From Streptomyces xylophagus (GTDB taxonomy: Bacteria; Actinomycetota; Actinomycetes; Streptomycetales; Streptomycetaceae), in NCBI RefSeq assembly GCF_000716435.1, contig NZ_JNWO01000014.1:173122-237121 (forward strand): DNA of 64,000 bases, read 5' to 3'. Numbering within the stretch: the stretch's first letter is position 1; every line of letters starts with the position of its first letter. Positions 57,310-64,000 of this stretch are shown here, in pieces. The notes under the pieces were generated by a model. It ran no database searches, had not been told where the DNA came from, and saw only the letters and a program-made list of their open reading frames with translations. Both the position numbers and the translations under genes were made by a program.

Positions 57310-57378
57310 TTGAACATGTTCAAAACTCGCACGCGATGGAAAGTCGAACAATCAATACGCAACTCTTCCAACAGAGTT
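57310..57378. promoter_or_regulatory. two palindromes in the divergent epimerase/alpha-galactosidase control region
   Basis: TTGAACATGTTCAA (57310-57323) is a perfect 14-bp palindrome 42 bases before the epimerase start. AACTCT-TCCAAC-AGAGTT (57361-57378) is a 6-6-6 inverted repeat 80 bases before the alpha-galactosidase start. The region is AT-rich for this genome and should hold both promoters; the binding proteins are not known. Confidence 0.5.
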
Positions 57379-57457
57379 CGACACCTTCTACCGTAATCGC
57401 GCACATGGCATGCACAGAAAGTGATCCCATCTCTCGCGAGTCCGGAGGAACGTCACC

Positions 57458-59479
57458 ATGCGCCACCCCCACACCCGCACGACCCGGCGAAGAGTGCTAG
57501 GAGCCCTCGCAGCAGGGCTGTTGTGCACGGCGGGCCTCGCCGTGCCCGCGGTCGCCACCCCGGTACAGGACCCCGCCTCCCCCGCCCTGGCCGACGGTCA
57601 GGCGCTCACACCTCCGATGGGTTTCAACAACTGGAACTCCACCAACTGCCGCGCCGAGTTCAACGAGTCCATGGTCGAGGGAATCGCGGACATATTCGTC
57701 AACAAGGGCCTCAAGGCCGCCGGCTACCAGTACGTCAACCTCGACGACTGCTGGGCCCTGCCGAACCGCGACGCCGACGGCAAACTCGTCCCCGACCCGG
57801 CCCGCTTCCCGCACGGGATCAAGGCCGTCGCCGACTACGTGCACTCCAAGGGACTCAAGCTCGGCATCTACACCAGCGCCGGCACGAAGACGTGCAACGA
57901 CGCCGGGTTCCCGGGCGGCCTGGGTCACGAGTACAGCGACGCGCAGCAGTTCGCCGACTGGGGCGTGGACTATCTCAAGTACGACAACTGCAACAACCAA
58001 GGCGTGGACGCCAAGTTGCGCTACAACACCATGCGCGACGCCCTGAAGGCCACCGGCCGCCCGATCGTCTTCAGCATCTGCGAATGGGGCGAGAACAAGC
58101 CCTGGGAGTGGGCCGCAGACGTCGGACATCTGTGGCGCACGACCGGTGACATCAGCGACAACTGGGGTTCGATGCTGTCGATCCTCAAGCAGAACCTGCC
58201 CCTCGCGCAGTACGCCGGCCCCGGGCACTGGAACGACCCCGACATGCTCGAGGTCGGCAACGGCGGGATGACGGACACCGAGTACCGCTCGCACTTCTCC
58301 ATGTGGTCGATCATGGCCGCACCGCTCCTCATCGGCTCGGACCTGCGCACCGCGACCCCCGCGACCTTCGACATCCTCGACAACAAAGAGGTCATCGCGG
58401 TCGACCAGGACCCGCTGGGCAAGCAGGGCAACGTTGTCACGTCCGAAGGCGGACGCTGGGTCGTCGCCAAGGAGATGAAGGACGGCAGTCGTACGGTCGC
58501 GCTCTTCAACGAGTCCGGCAGCGCCCAGCGCATCGCCACGACGGCTGCGGCCGTAGGCCTCCCGAACGCCCGGGCCTACACCCTGCGCGACCTGTGGCAG
58601 CACAAGAGCTACAACACCGCCGGCGCGATCTCCGCGACCGTCCCGGCCCACGGCACGGTCCTCGTACGGGTCTCCGCCGACCGTAACTCCCTCAAGAACC
58701 CGCCCGCCGTCGAACTCGGCCTGGGCAGCGCCCCGTTGGTCCAGGCGGCGACCGCGACCCCGCTCACGACAACCGTGACGGACCTCGGCCGTACGACCGC
58801 CGAGCACGTCTCCGTGACCCTGACAGGACCCGCCGGCTGGAAGATCCGGGCCAAGTCCTCCACGACGGCCAAGGCCGTACCGACAGGCAGGTCGCTGCGC
58901 ACGAAGTGGACGGTCACCGCGCCCTCGGGGACGCCGACGGGGTCGTACGACCTCACGCTGAAGGCGAGTTACCGCTCGCCGAGCGGTGCGCGTGTCAGCA
59001 GCGCCCTGCCGTTCACCGCGTCCGTCGTGGTGGCACCGCCCGCGGGGACTTCGTACCTCGGTGACCTTCCCTGGATGTCAACGGCCAATGGATGGGGGCC
59101 CGTTGAGCGCAACACCAGCAACGGCGAGAGTGCCGCGGGGGACGGTCATCCGATCACTCTCGGCGGAGTGGTGTACGCCAAGGGGCTCGGTGTCCACGCC
59201 GAGAGCGACGTCGAGTACTACACCGGGAAGACGTGCGAGAAGGTCACCGCCGACGTCGGTGTGGACGACGAGAAGGGTGCCAACGGGACCGTCGCCTTCG
59301 AGATCTGGGCGGACGGTACGAAGGTCGCCTCGACCGGCGTCCTCACCAACGCGATGCCCGCCCAGCCGATCACGGCGGACGTGACCGGCGCCCAGGTGGT
59401 CCGACTCGTCGTCACCGACGGCGGCGACGGGATCGACTCGGACCACGCGGACTGGGCGAACGCTCAACTCACGTGCTGA
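57458..59479 (+). CDS. secreted GH27 alpha-galactosidase with NPCBM carbohydrate-binding domain
   Basis: A 673-residue exoenzyme. Twin-Arg-like signal peptide (RTTRRRVLGALAAGLL, cleavage near AVA-TP), then the GH27 barrel: PPMGFNNWNSTNC, nucleophile D176 in YLKYDNCNN and acid/base D231 in WRTTGDISDNW. A beta-sandwich and NEW3-like segment (about 420-530) lead to a C-terminal NPCBM domain (SYLGDLPWMS, YAKGLGVHAESDVEYY). GGAGG lies upstream of the ATG. Releases galactose (or arabinopyranose) from plant oligo- and polysaccharides outside the cell. The ROK kinase and LacI regulator next to it suggest a small sugar locus. Confidence 0.93.
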   Translation: MRHPHTRTTRRRVLGALAAGLLCTAGLAVPAVATPVQDPASPALADGQALTPPMGFNNWNSTNCRAEFNESMVEGIADIFVNKGLKAAGYQYVNLDDCWALPNRDADGKLVPDPARFPHGIKAVADYVHSKGLKLGIYTSAGTKTCNDAGFPGGLGHEYSDAQQFADWGVDYLKYDNCNNQGVDAKLRYNTMRDALKATGRPIVFSICEWGENKPWEWAADVGHLWRTTGDISDNWGSMLSILKQNLPLAQYAGPGHWNDPDMLEVGNGGMTDTEYRSHFSMWSIMAAPLLIGSDLRTATPATFDILDNKEVIAVDQDPLGKQGNVVTSEGGRWVVAKEMKDGSRTVALFNESGSAQRIATTAAAVGLPNARAYTLRDLWQHKSYNTAGAISATVPAHGTVLVRVSADRNSLKNPPAVELGLGSAPLVQAATATPLTTTVTDLGRTTAEHVSVTLTGPAGWKIRAKSSTTAKAVPTGRSLRTKWTVTAPSGTPTGSYDLTLKASYRSPSGARVSSALPFTASVVVAPPAGTSYLGDLPWMSTANGWGPVERNTSNGESAAGDGHPITLGGVVYAKGLGVHAESDVEYYTGKTCEKVTADVGVDDEKGANGTVAFEIWADGTKVASTGVLTNAMPAQPITADVTGAQVVRLVVTDGGDGIDSDHADWANAQLTC

Positions 59480-59542
59480 GCAAGGCACATCGCATTTCAA
59501 GGGGCACAGGCCGCTGAACGAACGTTTCGGCCGGTCCGTTCC

Positions 59543-60496
59543 TCACACACCGGCCGCGGTCGTGCTCGTCTGCCCGGCGAGCGCGGCCGCGGCCGCTCCC
59601 ACCAGCCCGGCGTCCGTGCCCATCTGAGCCGGCGTCACCGTCAGCCGCTGCACGAAGGACAGCGTCGCGTAGTCCCGCAGGGCCTTGCGCAGCGGCGTGA
59701 AGAGTACGTCGCCCGCCTTGCCGACGCCCCCGCCGATCACGGCGATGTCGATCTCGACGAGGGTCGCGGTGGCCGCGATACCGGCGGCGAGGGCTTGTGC
59801 CGCCCGCTCGAAGGAGGCCACGGCGATCGGGTCACCGGCACGGGCGGCGGCGGCCACGGCGGCGGCCGAGGTGTCGCCGTCGGGACCCGGCAGCCAGCCG
59901 TTCTCGACCGCCCGCCGGGCGATGTTGGGGCCGCTGGCGATCCGCTCCACGCAGCCACGCGAACCGCACGGGCAGGCGTCGCCGTCCAGGTCCACGCTGA
60001 TGTGGCCGATGTGGCCCGCGTTGCCGGTCGGCCCGGGATGCAGCTGGCCGTTGAGGACGAGGCCGCCGCCGACTCCCGTGGAGACCACCATGCACAGCGC
60101 GTTGGCGTGCCCGCGCGCGGCGCCCTGCCAGTGCTCGGCCGCCGTGATCGCCACGCCGTCGCCGATCAGCTCGACGGGCAGGCCCCCGGTCGCCGCACGC
60201 ACCCGCTCGACGAGCGGATAGTCGCGCCAGCCGGGCACGTTGACCGGACTCACGGTGCCGGCGGAGGCGTCCACGGGACCCGCGCTGCCGATGCCGAGGG
60301 CGCTCGCGCGGGACCACGAAGGGGATGCGGTCAGCTCCGCGAGCACCTCCTCCACGGCTCGCATCACGGTGTCGCCGTCGTCCTGCGAGGGCGTCGGGCG
60401 CTGCGCGCGCACCAGGATCTTGCCGTGGCCGTCCACCAGCGCCCCGGCGATCTTGGTACCGCCGATGTCGAGCGCGGCCACGAGGTCGGTGTGCAT
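59543..60496 (-). CDS. ROK family sugar kinase (glucokinase-like)
   Basis: A 317-residue kinase: phosphate-binding DIGGTKIAGALVD at residues 10-22, catalytic Asp in VELIGDGVAITAAEHW, VVSTGVGGGLV and the ROK zinc motif CPCGSRGCVE with upstream His in GHIGHI. No HTH domain, so it is an enzyme and not a ROK repressor. GGGGAG precedes the ATG. Divergent from the LacI gene and convergent with the alpha-galactosidase; it could phosphorylate the sugar released. Confidence 0.93.
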   Translation of the reverse strand: MHTDLVAALDIGGTKIAGALVDGHGKILVRAQRPTPSQDDGDTVMRAVEEVLAELTASPSWSRASALGIGSAGPVDASAGTVSPVNVPGWRDYPLVERVRAATGGLPVELIGDGVAITAAEHWQGAARGHANALCMVVSTGVGGGLVLNGQLHPGPTGNAGHIGHISVDLDGDACPCGSRGCVERIASGPNIARRAVENGWLPGPDGDTSAAAVAAAARAGDPIAVASFERAAQALAAGIAATATLVEIDIAVIGGGVGKAGDVLFTPLRKALRDYATLSFVQRLTVTPAQMGTDAGLVGAAAAALAGQTSTTAAGV

Positions 60497-60605
60497 CAGT
60501 GTCAGATCTCCCCGTCAAACATCAGAACCACCAGTAGGTGAGTTGGACCGGTCTCGCGGTGGGGGCGCAGGCCGGAGATATCGGTGGACAGTCTCTCTCG
60601 CACAT

Positions 60606-60617
60606 GACAACGTTGTC
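60606..60617. promoter_or_regulatory. LacI-family operator candidate
   Basis: GACAACGTTGTC is a perfect 12-bp palindrome with the central CG typical of LacI-family sites, located 85 bases before the LacI GTG and 110 bases before the ROK kinase start in the shared divergent region. Confidence 0.75.
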
Positions 60618-60701
60618 CAGGCTCTATGCTCGACGCCACATCCTCATACAAACCCATGGACCTATGCATCCCCCGTGGACGACAGGACAGGACAGCGCAT
60701 C

Positions 60702-61739
60702 GTGCCAGAGACCGCCCGCCGCCCCGAGAACCGCTACGGCAACCGTCCGACCATGAAGGACGTGGCCGCGCGCGCCGGTGTCGGCCTGAAAACGGTGTCG
60801 CGCGTGGTCAACGGCGAACCGGGCGTGACCCCCGACACCGAGCGCCGCGTCCAGGAGGCCATCGACGCCCTCGGCTTCCGCCGCAACGACAGCGCGCGCG
60901 TCCTGCGCAAGGGCAGCACGGCAAGCATCGGCCTCGTCCTGGAGGACCTCGCCGACCCGTTCTACGGCCCCCTCAGCCGCGCGGTCGAGGAAGTCGCCCG
61001 GGCGCACGGCGCGCTGCTGATCAACGGCTCCAGCGCCGAAGACCCGGACCGCGAGCAGGAGTTGGTGCTGGCGCTGTGCGCCCGGCGCGTGGACGGGCTG
61101 GTGGTGATCCCGGCCGGCGACGACCACCGCTACCTGGAACCGGAGATCAAGGCGGGCGTGGCCACCGTCTTCGTGGACCGTCCCGCCGGCAAGATCGACG
61201 CCGACGTCGTCCTGTCCGACAGCTACGGCGGCGCGCGCGACGGCGTCACCCACCTCATCTCCCACGGACACCGGCGCATCGGCTTCATCGGTGACATGCC
61301 CCGCATCCACACGGCCGCCGAGCGACTGCGCGGCTACCGCGCCGCCATGGAGGACGCGGGCATACCGGTCGAGGACTCCTGGATGTCCCTCGGCGTGACC
61401 GACCCCGTCCGGGTGCGCCGGGCGGCGGAGGAGATGCTGACCGGCCCCTCCCCCGTCACCGCGATCTTCACCGGCAACAACCGCGTGACGGTCACCGTCG
61501 TCCGCGTCCTCGCCGAACAGCCCCGCCAGATCGCCCTCGTCGGCTTCGACGACATCGAACTCGCCGACCTGCTCCGGCCCGGCGTGACCGTCGTCGCCCA
61601 GGACGCGGCAACCCTCGGCCGCACGGCCGCGGAACGCCTCTTCCGCCAGCTGGACGGCACGTTGATCGCTCCGGAACGCATCGAGCTGCCGACCCGGTTG
61701 ATCACTCGCGGCTCGGGCGAACTGCCGCCGTCGGACTGA
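60702..61739 (+). CDS. LacI-family transcriptional regulator
   Basis: A 345-residue regulator beginning at GTG 60702. HTH TMKDVAARAGVGLKTVSRVV with hinge helix RVLRKGSTASIG, then a periplasmic-binding-type sugar domain (LVLEDLADPFYGPLSRAV, GLVVIPAGDD, ALVGFDDIELADLLRPGVT). The short GGACA repeats before the start give only a weak ribosome site; ATG 60753 is an alternative that would remove 17 residues ahead of the HTH. Likely represses the ROK kinase and itself through the palindrome at 60606-60617. Confidence 0.92.
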   Translation: MPETARRPENRYGNRPTMKDVAARAGVGLKTVSRVVNGEPGVTPDTERRVQEAIDALGFRRNDSARVLRKGSTASIGLVLEDLADPFYGPLSRAVEEVARAHGALLINGSSAEDPDREQELVLALCARRVDGLVVIPAGDDHRYLEPEIKAGVATVFVDRPAGKIDADVVLSDSYGGARDGVTHLISHGHRRIGFIGDMPRIHTAAERLRGYRAAMEDAGIPVEDSWMSLGVTDPVRVRRAAEEMLTGPSPVTAIFTGNNRVTVTVVRVLAEQPRQIALVGFDDIELADLLRPGVTVVAQDAATLGRTAAERLFRQLDGTLIAPERIELPTRLITRGSGELPPSD

Positions 61740-61751
61740 GGGACGCGGCGC

Positions 61752-62489
61752 GTGGACGACGGTGTGGACCGCACGCTGAAGGCCCTGGGGCTGGACCGGG
61801 CCCCGCGCGAGGATCCGCTCTCCTACCCGGGTGCGTGGCCCACCGAGTCCGGACTCCTGCTCGGCGACCGCCTGTTGCCCCTCGACGACCACCCCCCGTA
61901 CGCGAACCGCACCCCGGTCCTCGCGATCGGCTCCAATGCCTGCCCCGGTCAACTGCGGCACAAGATGGCGGAGTTCGGGATCGACTCTCCCGTCCCGATG
62001 CTGAAGGTACGGGTCACCGGCGTCGACGTCGGCGTCTCCGCGCATGTGAGCCGCGTGGGGTATGTGTCGGCGTCGCCGGTCAAGGGACCAGGTGTCGTAC
62101 GGGAGTTGTTCGTGACGTGGTTCGATGCGCGGCAGCTTGCGGTGGTGGATGCGAGCGAGGGGGCTTACGACCGGGTCTGGCTGCCCGGGTCCGGCTCCGG
62201 TTCCGAGTTCCGATTCGACACGGACTCCGGGGAGTTGCTGCCGGGCGTGTACGTCTACGTCAACCGGCACGGTGTGCTGCGTGACGGTACGGGAGTACCG
62301 CGTCGGCATCCGGGCGAACGAGCGCTGCTCACCGAACTGCTGGGTGAGTCGGCCAAGTTGAGGAAGCTGTTCGGGCGGACGCCGGAGGAGTTCTGTGAAC
62401 GGGCGCGGGCGGATCGGGAGTTGTGCGAGCGGGGTACGAGGCTGTTCCGGGAGGAGGGGCTGGTGACGGCGTCGGGCCTGGAAAGGTGA
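61752..62489 (+). CDS. conserved hypothetical protein with gamma-glutamylcyclotransferase-like features
   Basis: A 245-residue protein starting at GTG 61752, 12 bases after the LacI stop, with GAGGGA upstream. The stretch PVLAIGSNACPGQLRHKM resembles the Y-G-S-N substrate loop of GGCT/AIG2-like folds, and LAVVDASEGAYDRVWL could hold the catalytic acid. The tail is helical and charged (KLRKLFGRTPEEFCERARADRELC, seen in part). I do not recognise a named family, and the GGCT similarity is motif-level only. Confidence 0.7.
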   Translation: MDDGVDRTLKALGLDRAPREDPLSYPGAWPTESGLLLGDRLLPLDDHPPYANRTPVLAIGSNACPGQLRHKMAEFGIDSPVPMLKVRVTGVDVGVSAHVSRVGYVSASPVKGPGVVRELFVTWFDARQLAVVDASEGAYDRVWLPGSGSGSEFRFDTDSGELLPGVYVYVNRHGVLRDGTGVPRRHPGERALLTELLGESAKLRKLFGRTPEEFCERARADRELCERGTRLFREEGLVTASGLER

Positions 62490-62738
62490 GCGAGTACGCA
62501 CCTCGTGCGGGAGATCCAGGCCCCGATGAAGGCGAGGCCACCACCGAGGCAACCCCGCGAGGTCGCCAGGCCGAAGCGGATCGTGCCGTTGCGTTGCGAG
62601 GAGCCCCAGCCACCGCCACGGGCTCTGCCGTCTGCTGAAGCGCGAGCACCAGAAGATCCTGAGTCGCAGCCGGTGGGAGCCGGCTGGCAGGTTGAGGCGC
62701 AGGATGCGATCAATTCCGACCGTTCCGGGACGGGGACT

Positions 62739-63942
62739 TCAGCAGACCGGCAGCCCCGGTACCGGCTCGTCGTTGTCGCCGCCCTTGAGGTAGACGTCGC
62801 TGACATAGACGTTCGTGTTGCCGCTGTCGTCGTCCGTCTTCGCCCACCAGACGTTGGTCCACTGACCGTACGTCTCACGGCGGCCCAAGTTCTGTTGGCA
62901 GTAGAAGTAGTTGGTGCCCGCGCCGAGGACACCGACTTCAGTGCCGGACGCGGTGTAGGACTTGGCGCTGCGCCACACCTGGCAGTTGTACTTGCCGCCG
63001 CCGATGGACTGGCATGCGGCGGCGGGGCTGGAGCTGGCACTGGCTCCGCCGGTCGCGGCGGCGCTGCCGCCGGTGCCGTCGCCGCCGGAGGACGTGGACC
63101 GGGTCGGGGCGGCGCTGGGAGCTTGCCCCGGCGTCGTGCTCTCCCCCTTGCCGGTGTGCTCCTGCGTCGGCGCCTGGGTCCCGTCGTCGCCCTGTTCGGT
63201 GGGCTTGGGGGCGTCCGAGCGGTGGGCATCCGTATGCCCGGTGGGCGAGGCGGGCCCGACACCATCGCCGGCCGGGGGTGCGGTGGGCTGCGAAGTAACC
63301 GTGCTGTCACCGGAGTTGACCATGCGGGCGACGACCACTCCGGCACCGGCGAGGACTGCGACTACGGCAGCGGCGGCTATCAGGACGCACACCTTACGGC
63401 GGGATGGAGTTGGGCGGGGGCCGGCGGTCATGCGCCCGGTCGGCGGGGAGGGGTGAGACACGGAGGCTACGGAGGCGAGGGGCGGGCCGAAGCCTTGGGG
63501 CACGGATGTGGGAGGGCTTGTAGACGCGGGTGCGAGGGCGTCGGATGCGGGCCACTGCGGGGAGCTTGGGGCTTGCGCGGCCGATTGGGACCAGGGTGAG
63601 GCACTTGGCGTTGACCCAGCTGAGGGTGACTGGTCCGGGGAGCCTGTTCCTTGCGGGGCGAATTCGACCAGCTCGGCGACGCCAGGGCCCGGCCCAACCG
63701 GAGTCACGTACCGCGCAGAGCTTGGCCCTTGTCCGGTCTTCGCCGACTCAGCGGCGTCCGATCCCTCTCCCTCAGCCCCGGACCGAGCCCCAGCCTCGTC
63801 CTCGGTATCAGCTCCGGTCCCGGCATCGGCCTCGATTACGACGTCGGCCCCAACCCCAACCCCGCCATCGACAGCCTCGATTGCACCCCCAGCCCCGGAA
63901 CCGGCCCCGGAACCGGCCCCGGAACCGGCATCAACCCCAGCC
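62739..63942 (-). CDS. membrane-anchored protein with extracellular C-terminal domain, 5' end missing
   Basis: The last 401 codons of a protein whose start lies beyond the contig end. A long Pro/Ser/Ala/Gly-rich cytoplasmic part is followed by a single membrane helix (VCVLIAAAAVVAVLAGAGVVVA), a Thr/Ser/Pro linker, and an exported domain of about 90 residues with four cysteines: SIGGGKYNCQVWRSAKSY, NYFYCQQNLGR, WTNVWWAKTDDDSGN and a terminal PVC. The layout resembles accessory parts of Streptomyces membrane-anchored kinases, but no kinase domain is visible. Residues past 63942 would be encoded by adapter and are excluded. Confidence 0.65.
63893..63928. repeat. three perfect 12-bp tandem repeats
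   Basis: CCCCGGAACCGG repeated three times head-to-tail, 15 bases before the adapter junction. On the minus strand it encodes Gly-Ala-Gly-Ser units of the low-complexity N-terminal region of the membrane protein. Such GC-rich repeats are a common reason for assemblies to stop. Confidence 0.9.
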
Positions 63943-64000
63943 CTGTCTCTTATACACATCTGACGCTGCCGACGACTCCTTACGTGTAGATCTTGGTGGT
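63943..64000 (+). other. Illumina Nextera adapter contamination at contig end
   Basis: 63943-63961 is the 19-base transposon mosaic end (CTGTCTCTTATACACATCT), 63962-63975 is the adapter extension GACGCTGCCGACGA, 63976-63983 is CTCCTTAC, the reverse complement of the i5 index GTAAGGAG, and 63984-64000 is the start of the P5 side (GTGTAGATCT...GGTGGT) with one base differing from the standard adapter. None of this is genomic. It creates spurious protein ends such as MCIRDR and SYTHLTLPT in translated frames. Confidence 0.97.

Noticed and set aside
57310..57323. LexA/SOS box
   Set aside because: TTGAACATGTTCAA has GAAC and GTTC separated by two bases; Gram-positive SOS boxes need a four-base spacing, and neither neighbour is a DNA-repair gene.
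63651..63989. Frames ending SYTHLTLPT... or starting MCIRDR at the right edge
   Set aside because: These residues are encoded by the Nextera adapter, so the termini are artificial.
1..64000. Secondary-metabolite gene cluster, prophage or tRNA-linked island
   Set aside because: I found no polyketide, peptide or terpene synthase, no integrase, capsid or terminase genes and no tRNA-like cloverleaf; the enzymes and regulators present are better explained as catabolic and resistance functions.

Overview
The window is very G+C-rich, with coding on both strands, many GTG starts, ATGA/GTGA stop-start overlaps, dense TetR/MarR/GntR/IclR/LacI regulators and several Streptomyces-typical families (Scr1-type XRE regulator with a Methyltransf_19 neighbour, DUF6332, deazaflavin-dependent nitroreductase, MmyB remnant). 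I read it as a Streptomyces chromosomal contig. It is an assembled contig end: the last 58 bases (63943-64000) are Illumina Nextera adapter, not genome. I saw no rRNA, tRNA, CRISPR array, insertion sequence or intact prophage, and no polyketide or peptide synthetase genes.
Layout. 0-1.2 kb: end of a SAM methyltransferase facing an Scr1-type XRE regulator that carries a TTA (bldA) codon. 1.4-8.3 kb: a tightly coupled sugar or sugar-acid uptake and catabolism operon (lipoprotein, enolase-superfamily dehydratase, two permeases, double ATPase, rhamnose-mutarotase-like protein) with a convergent GntR/FadR regulator. 8.4-13.7 kb: a DHA2 exporter with two tandem operator-like palindromes, then an IlvD/Edd sugar-acid dehydratase divergent from an IclR regulator and a zinc dehydrogenase. 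13.9-25 kb: a mosaic of small regulator/enzyme pairs (TetR-SnoaL, esterase, SDR, TetR/VOC, DEAD-box helicase, HAD dehalogenase, flavin reductase, methyltransferase, secreted protein) that also holds two gene remnants (MmyB regulator, aldehyde dehydrogenase) and several short tandem repeats; this is the most rearranged part.
25.2-34.4 kb: a coherent catabolic island with D-2-hydroxyacid dehydrogenase and RraA-type aldolase on one strand, and MHS symporter, LamB/YcsF, KipI and KipA homologues, SDR, aminotransferase and two TetR regulators on the other. Similar palindromic elements occur at its three promoter regions. It could import and open a cyclic amide or similar compound, transaminate it and cleave it to central metabolites; this pathway is my inference and is the best candidate for something undescribed here.
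34.4-48.6 kb: DHA2 exporters with MarR/TetR regulators, an alpha/beta hydrolase under an OhrR-like MarR regulator, a NarL-type two-component pair, a nitroreductase under a WHG-type TetR with three operator copies, a geranylgeranyl-reductase-family flavoprotein, an M20 dipeptidase and a kinase-fold protein. 48.6-54.6 kb: a five-gene oligopeptide/dipeptide ABC transporter. 54.9-57.3 kb: a P-loop kinase-Nudix fusion, a small secreted peptide and a TIGR01777 epimerase. 57.4-61.7 kb: sugar use, with a secreted GH27 alpha-galactosidase, a ROK sugar kinase and a divergent LacI regulator with a perfect operator. The window ends with a GGCT-like hypothetical protein and an incomplete membrane-anchored protein cut by the contig end.
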